Shown: positions 1 through 6,426 of the stretch, in pieces
How positions within the stretch are numbered: the first letter of the stretch is position 1
How the letters are laid out: every line of letters starts with the position of its first letter
Origin: Deltaproteobacteria bacterium
GTDB lineage: Bacteria; Desulfobacterota; Desulfovibrionia; Desulfovibrionales; Desulfovibrionaceae
Assembly: GCA_020861205.1 (NCBI GenBank)
Contig: JAJBSY010000455.1
Location: 1 to 7,089, forward strand
DNA: 7,089 bases
Reading direction: 5' to 3'
Notes under the pieces: generated by a model
Told to the model about the DNA's origin: nothing
Seen by the model: the letters and a program-made list of their open reading frames with translations, nothing else
Database searches by the model: none
Made by a program: the position numbers and the translations under genes

Positions 1-1
1 G

Positions 2-616
2 GTCAAGGGACGCGGGAAATCCGTCGTGCCGTTCATCAAGCCCTGGGGCAAGGACGCGGTGGCCGAGCGCCTGGACATCGCCCGGGAAGCCGGGTGCGAC
101 ATCTGCGGCATGGACGTGGACGCGGCCGGCCTGACCATCCTCCGGACGCTCGCGGCGCCCGTTGCGGTCAAAACGCCCGACGAGCTGGCCGAAATCATTG
201 ATCTTGTCCACCAACGCGGTATGAAATTCATTGTGAAAGGGATCATGACGGTTGACGAGGCCGAGGATGCCGTGGATGCCGGAACGGACGCCGTTCTTGT
301 TTCCAACCACGGCGGCCGCGTCCTTGACTGCACCCCCGGCACGGCCGAAGTGCTGCCGGAAATCGCCGAAGCGGTCGGCGACCGTACCCTGGTCATGGTG
401 GACGGCGGCATCCGGTCCGGTACGGACGTGCTGAAGGTTCTCGCGCTGGGCGCGAAGGCCGCGCTCGTCTGCCGCCCGGTGGCCGTCATGCTCCACGGCG
501 ATGAGGAAAACGGGGTGCCCGCCTATTTTGCCGGCCTGCGCGAGGAACTGGCCCAGGCCATGCGCCTGACGGGTTGCAAGGACCTGGCGTCCATCGACGC
601 GAACGTTGTGTGTTAG
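2..616 (+). CDS. FMN-dependent alpha-hydroxy-acid oxidoreductase, C-terminal part (5' end outside window)
   Basis: This is the FMN-binding half of a TIM-barrel enzyme of the lactate/glycolate/2-hydroxy-acid oxidase and dehydrogenase family, which oxidises a 2-hydroxy acid to the 2-oxo acid. The frame is open from base 2 without a stop, so the GTG at 26 is an internal codon and the gene starts upstream of the window. Visible family motifs are KGI at the end of a strand, SNHGGRVLD (bases 302-328), DGGIRSG (from 401) and the phosphate-loop region LALGAKAALVCRP. The SNHGGR motif supplies the catalytic His and the substrate-binding Arg of the family. The usual Gln after that Arg is Val here. The FIKPW and GMDVDAAGL segments resemble a subgroup of anaerobe proteins annotated as alpha-hydroxy-acid oxidising protein. 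The true substrate and electron acceptor cannot be read from this fragment. It ends at TAG 614-616. Family assignment is firm; assignment to lldD is not supported. Confidence 0.9.
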   Translation, partial: VKGRGKSVVPFIKPWGKDAVAERLDIAREAGCDICGMDVDAAGLTILRTLAAPVAVKTPDELAEIIDLVHQRGMKFIVKGIMTVDEAEDAVDAGTDAVLVSNHGGRVLDCTPGTAEVLPEIAEAVGDRTLVMVDGGIRSGTDVLKVLALGAKAALVCRPVAVMLHGDEENGVPAYFAGLREELAQAMRLTGCKDLASIDANVVC

Positions 617-654
617 CGCCCTTCCGTGTTCCCGGACCCAGGCGTGCGAATGCG

Positions 655-713
655 CGGGACGCGCGAAATCGCGCCACGGGTGTCGGCATGGCGTCCGGGT
701 TTTGCGCGTCCCG
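655..713 (+). other. Long intergenic hairpin (16-bp outer stem plus inner stem)
   Basis: Bases 655-670 pair with 698-713. The outer ten positions (CGGGACGCGC with GCGCGTCCCG) are perfect Watson-Crick pairs. The next six also pair, two of them as G-U. Inside, 671-676 pairs with 689-694 (one G-U), leaving a 12-base apical loop and a 3-base bulge at 695-697. The element lies between the oxidoreductase stop and the methyltransferase ribosome-binding site. No run of T follows, so it is not a standard intrinsic terminator. It may be a transcript-end stabiliser, an atypical terminator, a dispersed palindromic repeat or a leader structure. The pairing is seen directly; the role is unknown. Confidence 0.6.
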
Positions 714-750
714 ACCGGGGGCGATGGTGGGCGCGGGGTAAATTCTGCCC

Positions 751-756
751 GGAGGG
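751..756 (+). promoter_or_regulatory. Ribosome-binding site setting the methyltransferase start
   Basis: GGAGGG lies 5 bases before the ATG at 762. This strong Shine-Dalgarno match selects ATG 762 over the in-frame TTG at 606. The TTG overlaps the end of the upstream gene and would add 52 residues unlike any methyltransferase N-terminus. Confidence 0.8.
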
Positions 757-761
757 CTTAT

Positions 762-1601
762 ATGTGGGATCAGGCGGCGGCGGAACGGTATGAGGCATGG
801 TATGCGACTCCTCGCGGGTCGTTCGCCCTTGCCCGCGAGCAGCGCCTGATGGCGGACATGGTTTCCCCCTGGCAGCGGCGCAACCACTCCCTTTTGGAAA
901 TAGGCTGCGGCGCCGGGCACTTCCTGGAGATGTTCCACGACGGCGGCTTTGACGTCACGGGCGTGGATAAAAGCGAGGCCATGCTCGATAAGGCGCGCGA
1001 GCGCATGGGCAGCCGGGCGACGTTGCGCGTCGCGGATGCCGCGCGCCTGCCGTTTGATGACGACGAGTTTGACTACGTTGCCATCGTCACGGCGCTCGAA
1101 TGCATGGACGATCCCGGATCCGCCCTTTCCGAGGCCTTCCGGGTGGCCCGGCGAGGCGTGGTCATCGCCTACCTGAATTCCTGGTCCGTGTACCGGCAGG
1201 AGCAGCGCTTTGCGAGGTTCCGGCGCCAACTCCGCTATTCCCTGGCCGTCCGCAAGGCGGAAAAGGCGGGTTTGCCGCCGCCGGATCCCGGCCGCAGACG
1301 CGCCCTGGATTCCCCGTGGTTCAACCTGGTCAGCATCTGCCGGCTTATTCGGGACGTCTCCGGCCACCGACCCTCTTCGTTCCGTTCCACCTTGTTCTCC
1401 CCCTCGTTCTGCTGGCGCGGGATAAAGCCGTTTTCACTTTCCTGGGCCCATCTGCTGCCCTTTGGGGCGGTATCCGTGGTCCGGGTCGACCTCATGCCGG
1501 TCGCGGCGACGGCCACGGTCATCCGCACGCCCAAGATGGCGCCCGCGGCCAGGGCGCCAGCCGGCGTTATCACAATGGACAGTTCCGGAAAGACCATGTA
1601 A
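762..1601 (+). CDS. Class I SAM-dependent methyltransferase
   Basis: A 279-residue protein with a Methyltransf_11-type Rossmann core, expected to be cytoplasmic and to transfer a methyl group from S-adenosylmethionine to an unknown acceptor. Motif I is LEIGCGAGHF (residues about 45-54), the SAM-binding glycine loop. The acidic residue ending strand 2 lies in VTGVDKSEAM (D69). Motif II/III is VADAARLPF (about 90-98), followed by FDYVAIVTALECMDD (103-117). The N-terminal AAERYEAWYATPRG segment is typical of the UbiE/Methyltransf_11 group. The C-terminal third is Arg-rich, then hydrophobic (WAHLLPFGA), and ends in an Ala-rich tail. It presumably forms the acceptor cap, but I cannot name the acceptor. 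The start is fixed by the GGAGGG site. The gene stands alone in its spacing: 145 bp from the gene before and 69 bp from ygiB after. It could be co-transcribed with ygiBC, but nothing shows this. Confidence 0.85.
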   Translation: MWDQAAAERYEAWYATPRGSFALAREQRLMADMVSPWQRRNHSLLEIGCGAGHFLEMFHDGGFDVTGVDKSEAMLDKARERMGSRATLRVADAARLPFDDDEFDYVAIVTALECMDDPGSALSEAFRVARRGVVIAYLNSWSVYRQEQRFARFRRQLRYSLAVRKAEKAGLPPPDPGRRRALDSPWFNLVSICRLIRDVSGHRPSSFRSTLFSPSFCWRGIKPFSLSWAHLLPFGAVSVVRVDLMPVAATATVIRTPKMAPAARAPAGVITMDSSGKTM

Positions 1602-1622
1602 GGTGACGCGGCTGGAAATGGG

Positions 1623-1650
1623 TTCCGGCGCTTATTACAAACCGCCGGAA
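1623..1650 (+). promoter_or_regulatory. 8-bp inverted repeat upstream of ygiB
   Basis: TTCCGGCG (1623-1630) and CGCCGGAA (1643-1650) are perfect inverted copies separated by 12 A/T-richer bases. The dyad ends 10 bases before the GGAGG Shine-Dalgarno (1661-1665) of ygiB. No T-run follows, so it is a poor terminator for the methyltransferase gene. It could be a protein operator or an mRNA hairpin affecting ygiB translation. I could not place a convincing promoter in this gap. Confidence 0.4.
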
Positions 1651-1670
1651 GGGAAAGCGGGGAGGAAGGC

Positions 1671-2273
1671 ATGAAAAAGGGTTCCAGGTCGTTGTCGCTT
1701 GTTTTGATGGGGTCTCTCACCGTCGCCGTGGGAGGATGCGGCTCCGACGAGCCGACGGAGGACTTCCGGGCGTATCAATCCATCGACGAATGCGTGAAAG
1801 AACAGATATTTACCCAGCAGGAATGCCGGGATATGGCGATCGCTGCCGTGCGGCAGAATCCCCAGTTCGCGGACAAGGCCGAATGCGAACGCGAATTCGG
1901 GGAAGGCAACTGCACGCAGCCGCAGCAAAACGTCCAGGGTGAGCAGCGCCAGGGTTCCTGGATGCCGCTCCTGGCGGGCTACATGGTTGGGCGCTACCTC
2001 GGCGGCAACGGCATGATGCAAGGCGCGCAGCCCCTGTATCGGCAAGATCAGGCCGGTCAGCAGGGGAACACAACCGCCGCCAGAACCTCCGGCGGGTTCC
2101 GCACCCTTGGCGGCGCCGCCATCCAGACCGATGCCGGGGGCAAGGTCGTCAACCCCAACCAGACCGTGCGCCAGGGGTTTGCCAAGAGCGCCAAACCTTA
2201 CGCGGCACGCGGCGGCTTGGGTTCGCGCGGCGGCTTCTCGGGTTCCAAGGGGTTCGGGAGCTCCGGCTCGTGA
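1671..2273 (+). CDS. ygiB: YgiB-family (DUF1190) predicted outer-membrane lipoprotein
   Basis: A 200-residue protein of the DUF1190 family (YgiB/YjfM in E. coli); the molecular role is unknown. It starts with a short basic n-region (MKKGSR), a hydrophobic stretch and a lipobox-like AVGGC, placing the lipidated Cys at residue 23. Gly at +2 and no Asp argue for outer-membrane sorting if it follows the Lol rule. Four further Cys (41, 52, 72, 81) match the spacing I recall for E. coli YgiB and may form two disulfides. Family hallmarks are the EFGEGNC motif (about 75-81), SWMPLLAGYMVGR (about 96-108) and QPL shortly after. The C-terminal 40 residues are low-complexity, rich in Gly, Ser, Arg and Phe. 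GGAGG at 1661-1665, 5 bases before the ATG, supports the start. Its stop overlaps the ygiC start by 4 bases, the same gene pairing as ygiB-ygiC and yjfM-yjfC in E. coli. This supports the assignment and suggests the two products act together. Confidence 0.9.
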   Translation: MKKGSRSLSLVLMGSLTVAVGGCGSDEPTEDFRAYQSIDECVKEQIFTQQECRDMAIAAVRQNPQFADKAECEREFGEGNCTQPQQNVQGEQRQGSWMPLLAGYMVGRYLGGNGMMQGAQPLYRQDQAGQQGNTTAARTSGGFRTLGGAAIQTDAGGKVVNPNQTVRQGFAKSAKPYAARGGLGSRGGFSGSKGFGSSGS

Positions 2274-3427
2274 TCCGAAAGGTTCTTACCCCGCGGCCCG
2301 GCTGGCAAGAGAAGGCCGAGGCCGCGGGGTTTATTTTTCATCACGTCGACGGGGAAATCTACTGGGACGAATCCGTCTGCTATTCCTTCACGTTGCGGCA
2401 GGTTGAGGCCGATATCGAGGACGCCACCCAGGAACTGGTCGGCATGTGCCTCGATACCGTTGCCGACGCCGTCGAGTCCGAGGAAATTCTTACCAGGCTG
2501 GCCATCCCCCCGGCCGCCTGGGACCTGGTCCGCGCCAGTTGGCGGGAAGGGGACGCCACCCTCTACGGCCGGTTCGACCTCGCGTATGACGGGCAGAGCC
2601 CGGCCAGGATGTACGAATTCAACGCGGATACCCCCACCTCGCTTTACGAAAGCGCCTACTTCCAATGGCTTTGGCTGGAAGACGCGCGCGGGACCGGGCT
2701 CGTCCGCAAGGACGCGGACCAGTACAATTCCATCCAGGAAACCCTGATCGAAACGTTCGCCTCCTACGGCATCGCCACACCCATGCATTTTTCCTGCGTG
2801 GCGGGTTCGGCCGAGGATCTCGCGACGGTACACTACCTGCGCGACTGCGCCGAGCAGGCCGGGATCACCACACGGCACATCTATATCGAGGATATCGGCG
2901 TCGATCAAAACGGCCAGTTCATTGATCTGGAGAACGCGCCCATCCGCCACCTGTTCAAGCTCTACCCGTGGGAGTTCATGGTTCGCGACGCGTTCGCCCC
3001 CTACCTCGCCACCTGCGACACCCAGTTTTTCGAGCCGCCCTGGAAGATGCTCTTGTCCAACAAGGGCATTCTTCCCTTGCTGTGGGAACGGTACACCAAC
3101 CACCCGAACCTTCTTCCGGCCTGGTTTCATGATCCGTACCGGCGCGCGCCCTACGGCGATTTCGTGCTGAAACCTCTTTTTTCGCGTGAAGGGGCCAACA
3201 TCAGGGCTTTCCGCGATTACGAGGAGAAGGTTTCGACCGGCGGTCAGTACGGCGCCGAAGGGTACGTGGGCCAGCTCCTCTGCCCGCCGCCGTTCATCGA
3301 CGGACACGGTCCCGTGATCGGATCCTGGGTCGTTAACAACACCGCGTGCGGCATGGGTATCCGGGAAGACGACGGTCCCATCACCGGCAACCTCTCCCGT
3401 TTCGTCCCGCATGTGATCGAAGGGTAA
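2270..3427 (+). CDS. ygiC: YgiC-type glutathionylspermidine synthase-like ATP-grasp ligase
   Basis: A 385-residue protein, essentially the same length as E. coli YgiC. It matches the synthetase domain of glutathionylspermidine synthetase/amidase but has no amidase domain. The ATP-grasp fold forms a C-N bond via an acyl phosphate, presumably joining a carboxylate to an amine; the real substrates are not established. Conserved blocks are EFNADTPTSLYE (116-127), LFKLYPWEFM (228-237), SNKGILPLLW (263-272), NHPNLLPA, KPLFSREGAN (301-310, nucleotide-binding loop), IGSW, GMGIRED (361-367) and SRFVPH near the end. The start is the GTG at 2270, inside the ygiB stop (GTGA overlap), with GGGAG at 2256-2260 nine bases upstream. 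Translation is thus likely coupled to ygiB. No signal peptide is visible, so the enzyme should be cytoplasmic even though its partner is an envelope lipoprotein. Family assignment is very secure; calling it a glutathionylspermidine synthase by activity would be over-reach. Confidence 0.93.
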   Translation: MIRKVLTPRPGWQEKAEAAGFIFHHVDGEIYWDESVCYSFTLRQVEADIEDATQELVGMCLDTVADAVESEEILTRLAIPPAAWDLVRASWREGDATLYGRFDLAYDGQSPARMYEFNADTPTSLYESAYFQWLWLEDARGTGLVRKDADQYNSIQETLIETFASYGIATPMHFSCVAGSAEDLATVHYLRDCAEQAGITTRHIYIEDIGVDQNGQFIDLENAPIRHLFKLYPWEFMVRDAFAPYLATCDTQFFEPPWKMLLSNKGILPLLWERYTNHPNLLPAWFHDPYRRAPYGDFVLKPLFSREGANIRAFRDYEEKVSTGGQYGAEGYVGQLLCPPPFIDGHGPVIGSWVVNNTACGMGIREDDGPITGNLSRFVPHVIEG

Positions 3428-3840
3428 CCGTTGCCGCGCCCCATACGGCCGCTTGTCTGTCGGCCGGCATGACGGGTGTTTGATGACCGTGGCGGAAAAT
3501 ACCCTACAAGCGCCCCATCAAACCGCTTACCAAGTAAAAACCAGCCAGCGCATTTACTTTGAACGCTATGCATCGCAAGCCCTGTGAACGAAGTGCAACA
3601 AGGCCCGCGAGGTTGGCGTATTGCGGGCTTCGCTCGCCGTGAAGCGGAAATCCCAAAGCGAAACAGCACCGGAAAGACGTATTGCGCCCCGAAGGGAAAT
3701 GCCGTATCCAAGCGCATAGCCGGTTGGCGTGATTTCGCGGCGGCCGGTGCGGACAGCCCGGGGAGCGGCCATGCCGCCTCTCCCGTCCATTGTCGGAGCG
3801 GGGCCGGCCGGATTGAAACAACCTACAACGGGAGAATGTC
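3428..3840 (+). other. 413-bp intergenic region with no convincing gene
   Basis: The gap separates ygiC from codB. From about 3490 to 3720 it is visibly less G+C-rich than the flanking genes. Frames are open on both strands: a 34-codon ATG frame at 3483-3587 on +, a GTG frame from 3584 overlapping it by GTGA, and a - strand frame open from 3717 back into ygiC. None has a good Shine-Dalgarno site or a family I can name. Short direct repeats are CGTATTGCG (3617-3625, 3678-3686) and GGTTGGCGT (3611-3619, 3722-3730). The right end can fold into the structure listed separately. The codBA promoter must lie here if the operon has its own, but no clear -35/-10 pair stands out. Confidence 0.5.
3741..3810 (+). 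promoter_or_regulatory. Potential nested hairpin in the codBA leader
   Basis: CGGCCGG (3741-3747) pairs perfectly with CCGGCCG (3804-3810). Enclosed is a second hairpin in which 3759-3769 pairs with 3773-3785 around a CAT loop: five perfect pairs next to the loop, then pairs interrupted by two single-base bulges. The outer stem ends 19 bases before the codB Shine-Dalgarno site (GGGAG, 3830-3834). It could control codBA expression as an attenuator or protein-binding leader. The local G+C richness makes chance folding plausible too. I do not recognise a known riboswitch class. Confidence 0.3.
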
Positions 3841-5097
3841 ATGGACGCCGCAAACGCAGCACACTCTCACGACGACTATGCCCAGACGCCGGTTCCCGCC
3901 CAGGAACGGCGTTCTTTTTTTTCCATTTCCATGGTCATGCTCGGCTATACGTTTTTCGCGGCCAGCATGTGGACCGGGGGGGCGCTGGGAACGGGCCTGA
4001 GACTTTTTCCGGACCTCGTCGTCACCATCCTGGCCGGCAACCTCATCCTCGGCGTGTACGGCGGCCTTTTGGGCTATGCGGCGTCCTCCACCAATCTTTC
4101 CACGCATATGCTGGCGCGGTATGCGTTCGGCTCTTTCGGCTCCAAACTCCCCTCCTTCATGCTGGCGTTCACCCAGATCGGCTGGTTCGGCGTGGGGGTG
4201 GCCATGCTGGCCTACCCGCTTAACAAGCTGTTGGGCGTGCCCGTCACGCCGGTCATTTTCATCGCGGGCCTGGTCATGACCCTCACCGTCGTGGCCGGGT
4301 TCAAGGCAATAGAGTGGATCAGCTGGATCGCCGTGCCGGCCATCCTCATTCTCGGTTTCTGGTCCATGGGCACCGCTGTCGCGGATTACGGCGGCGCGGC
4401 CGCGCTTGCCGCCATCGAGCCCAAAAATCCCATAACCTTCGCCGTGGGCGTGGCCTTGGGAGTCGGCTCCTTCATCAGCGGGGCCACGCTGACTCCCGAC
4501 TTTGTCCGTTTCGCGAAGAACCGCAAGGACGGCGTGAGCGCCACGGTCATCGGCTTCACCTTCGGCAACAGTCTGATGTTCTTTTTCGGGGCAATCGGCG
4601 CTATGGCCGTGGGCGTGGCGGATACCGCCGAAGTGCTGGCCGCCCAGGGGCTTCTCGGCGGGGGGATCGCGCTGCTCGCGCTTAACATCTGGACCACCAA
4701 CGACAACGCCCTGTACGCCTCGGGCCTGGGGCTCGCCAACATAACGGGCTGGAAACGCAAAACCGTAACCGTCATTGCGGGCGTGGTCGGCACGATATTC
4801 GCGGATTTTCTCTACAACAACTTCGTGGGCTGGCTGACCTTCCTCAGCGTCTCGCTGCCGCCGATCGGGGGCATCATTATCGCGGACTTCTTCCTGCGCT
4901 GCGGCAAACGTATCGCCGAAAATGAAAAACCGGAATTTCTGCGCCTCGCAGCCATGATCGCCTGGGCCGTCGCCATTGCGGTTTCCAAGCTCTCCCCGGC
5001 CGAAGGCGTCTTGTGCGTCGCGCCGCTCAACTCCATCATCACGGCCTGCGTCGTGTACCTGATCGCGGATGCCGTTCTTCCGGGGAGGAAAGCCTGA
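3841..5097 (+). CDS. codB: Cytosine permease CodB (NCS1 nucleobase:cation symporter)
   Basis: A 418-residue inner-membrane transporter, almost exactly the length of E. coli CodB, expected to import cytosine or a close relative with a cation. After a hydrophilic N-tail (about 25 residues) come the long hydrophobic segments expected of a 12-helix LeuT-fold carrier. Close CodB matches are VMLGYTFFAASMWTGGALGTGL (about 32-53, quoted as two adjoining helix-1 parts: VMLGYTFF and SMWTGGALGTGL), TQIGWFGVGVAM (111-122), GSFISGATLTPDFVRF (209-224), GNSLMFFFGA (242-251), LNIWTTNDNALYASGLG (281-297) and YNNFVGWLTFLS (325-336). These motifs set CodB apart from the allantoin, hydantoin and purine NCS1 branches. 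GGGAG at 3830-3834, 6 bases before ATG, supports the start. The stop TGA shares its last base with the ATG of codA, so the two are one operon. The substrate may differ from cytosine in step with the altered residue in CodA. Confidence 0.95.
   Translation: MDAANAAHSHDDYAQTPVPAQERRSFFSISMVMLGYTFFAASMWTGGALGTGLRLFPDLVVTILAGNLILGVYGGLLGYAASSTNLSTHMLARYAFGSFGSKLPSFMLAFTQIGWFGVGVAMLAYPLNKLLGVPVTPVIFIAGLVMTLTVVAGFKAIEWISWIAVPAILILGFWSMGTAVADYGGAAALAAIEPKNPITFAVGVALGVGSFISGATLTPDFVRFAKNRKDGVSATVIGFTFGNSLMFFFGAIGAMAVGVADTAEVLAAQGLLGGGIALLALNIWTTNDNALYASGLGLANITGWKRKTVTVIAGVVGTIFADFLYNNFVGWLTFLSVSLPPIGGIIIADFFLRCGKRIAENEKPEFLRLAAMIAWAVAIAVSKLSPAEGVLCVAPLNSIITACVVYLIADAVLPGRKA
5084..5088 (+). promoter_or_regulatory. 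Ribosome-binding site setting the codA start
   Basis: GGAGG, within a GGGGAGG run at the end of codB, lies 8 bases before the ATG at 5097. It selects this start over the in-frame upstream start at 5013 inside codB. Starting at 5097 also makes all active-site residues fall on the E. coli CodA numbers. Confidence 0.8.
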
Positions 5098-6383
5098 TGG
5101 ACCTGATTATCCGCAACGCCAACCTGCCGGACGGGGCCTGGCCCGGCGGCAAGGGACCGGCGGACATCGCCATTGACGGGGAACGCATCGTGAAAATAGC
5201 TCCGGCCATTCCGGAAAAGGGAAAACAGGAGATCGACGCCACGGGCAAGCTGGTTTCCGCGCCCCTGTGCGACCCGCACCTGCATCTTGACGCGGTGTTG
5301 ACCGTCGGCAAGCCGCGGTACAATGAATCCGGAACCCTACTGGAGGGTATCCGCATCTGGGGCGAACGCAAGCCGCACCTCATGAAAAGGGAACTGGTGG
5401 AGAACGCCAAGGAAGCCGTGCTCTGGGAGTTCGCCAACGGGGTGCAGTTCATCCGGACCCACGCGGACACCACGGACCCGACCCTGTTGACGGTGGAGGC
5501 TCTTCTGGAAGTCCGGGAATCGATGAAAGACCTGGTGGACATCCAGGTAACCGCGTTTCCGCAAGACGCCGTCTATACCGCGCCGAACGGCGAAAGCCTC
5601 ATGCGGCGCGCCATGGACATGGGCTGCGACGTGGTGGGCGGCGCTCCGCATATCGAGTATACCCGCGAAGACGGGGTGAAGCAGGTCGAATTCGCCTTTG
5701 CCCTGGCGGAAGAATACGGGGCGCTTATCGACATCCATTGCGACGAGACCGGCGACGAGCAGTCCCGGTTCGTGGAGGTCATGCTCAAGCTCGCCATGGA
5801 AACCGGGTTCCGGGAAAGGGTTACGGTCAGCCATGCCACGGCCATGCACAACTATAACAACGACTACGCGTTCAAGCTCGTCGGCATCGCGGCGAAGTCG
5901 GGCGTCAATTTCATCACCAACCCCTATGATAACTCGGTGCTCCAGAACCGCACGGAAGGCTATCCCCGGCGGCGGGGGCACACGCGGGTGGACGAGTTGG
6001 ACGCGAACGGCGTGAACGTCTCGATAGGCCATGATTCCATCATGGATCCCTGGTACCCCATGGGAACCGGGAACATGCTGCACGCGGCCAACCTGCTGCT
6101 GCATTACGCGCACATGAGCGGCTATGCCCAGATACCGCGCCTTTTCAAGATGGTAACCGGCAACTCGGCCAGGACGCTCCAGGTTGAGGAGCGGTACGGC
6201 CTCGCGGAAGGAAAGCCGGCGAACCTGATTATCCTGGACGCGCCGGACGAGTTCGAGGCCGTGCGGCTCATGCCTGTCTGCCTCTACAGTATCCGCAAAG
6301 GCAAGGTGGCCCTGGTTTCCAGGCCGGCGGAACGGCGTCTCGCGTTCGCGAACTATGACCGGGCTGTTGATTTCCGGGTGTAG
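5097..6383 (+). CDS. codA: CodA-family cytosine deaminase, Asp314-to-Ser variant (possible 5-methylcytosine deaminase)
   Basis: A 428-residue amidohydrolase (E. coli CodA has 427) that hydrolytically deaminates a pyrimidine base in the cytoplasm, releasing ammonia. The barrel metal ligands are all present: H61 and H63 in DPHLHLD, H214 in IHCDE, and D313 in GHDS. Catalytic or substrate residues also match: Q156 (AFPQD), E217, H246 (SHATAMH) and W319 (DPWYP). Their numbers equal those of E. coli CodA with no offset. Residue 314, Asp in E. coli, is Ser (TCC, 6036-6038). That residue contacts the ring near C5. Homologues lacking Asp there have been described as 5-methylcytosine deaminases, and substitutions there change 5-fluorocytosine preference in E. 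coli CodA. The ATG overlaps the codB stop by one base (TGATG), so translation is likely coupled. Other possible substrates are cytosine itself, isoguanine-type purines or isocytosine. Family is certain; the preferred substrate is inferred. Confidence 0.93.
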   Translation: MDLIIRNANLPDGAWPGGKGPADIAIDGERIVKIAPAIPEKGKQEIDATGKLVSAPLCDPHLHLDAVLTVGKPRYNESGTLLEGIRIWGERKPHLMKRELVENAKEAVLWEFANGVQFIRTHADTTDPTLLTVEALLEVRESMKDLVDIQVTAFPQDAVYTAPNGESLMRRAMDMGCDVVGGAPHIEYTREDGVKQVEFAFALAEEYGALIDIHCDETGDEQSRFVEVMLKLAMETGFRERVTVSHATAMHNYNNDYAFKLVGIAAKSGVNFITNPYDNSVLQNRTEGYPRRRGHTRVDELDANGVNVSIGHDSIMDPWYPMGTGNMLHAANLLLHYAHMSGYAQIPRLFKMVTGNSARTLQVEERYGLAEGKPANLIILDAPDEFEAVRLMPVCLYSIRKGKVALVSRPAERRLAFANYDRAVDFRV

Positions 6384-6426
6384 ACAGGATGGCATCGTAT
6401 CCCGCCGCGTAAGGAACGCATCCGCG

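Noticed and set aside
606..761. N-terminal extension of the methyltransferase to a TTG at 606
   Set aside because: It overlaps the upstream gene, crosses the long hairpin and has no Shine-Dalgarno site; ATG 762 has a strong one.
486..1367. A 293-codon open frame on the - strand across the oxidoreductase end and the methyltransferase
   Set aside because: It overlaps two genes with clear family motifs and its translation looks random (Arg/Pro/Gly-rich).
2198..3412. A 404-codon open frame on the - strand opposite ygiC
   Set aside because: It is a shadow of the G+C-rich ygiC gene, which matches its family along its whole length; the - strand reading has no recognisable motif.
2270..3427. Calling the ligase a true glutathionylspermidine synthetase
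   Set aside because: The amidase domain is absent and YgiC-type proteins are not established to make glutathionylspermidine; only the fold and family are supported.
3446..3466. CGGCCG inverted repeat just after ygiC as a terminator
   Set aside because: The stem is only 6 bp with a 9-base loop and no T-run follows; the sequence is common in G+C-rich DNA.
5013..5096. N-terminal extension of CodA into the end of codB
   Set aside because: The added residues are an out-of-frame reading of codB; ATG 5097 has GGAGG upstream and restores E. coli CodA residue numbering.
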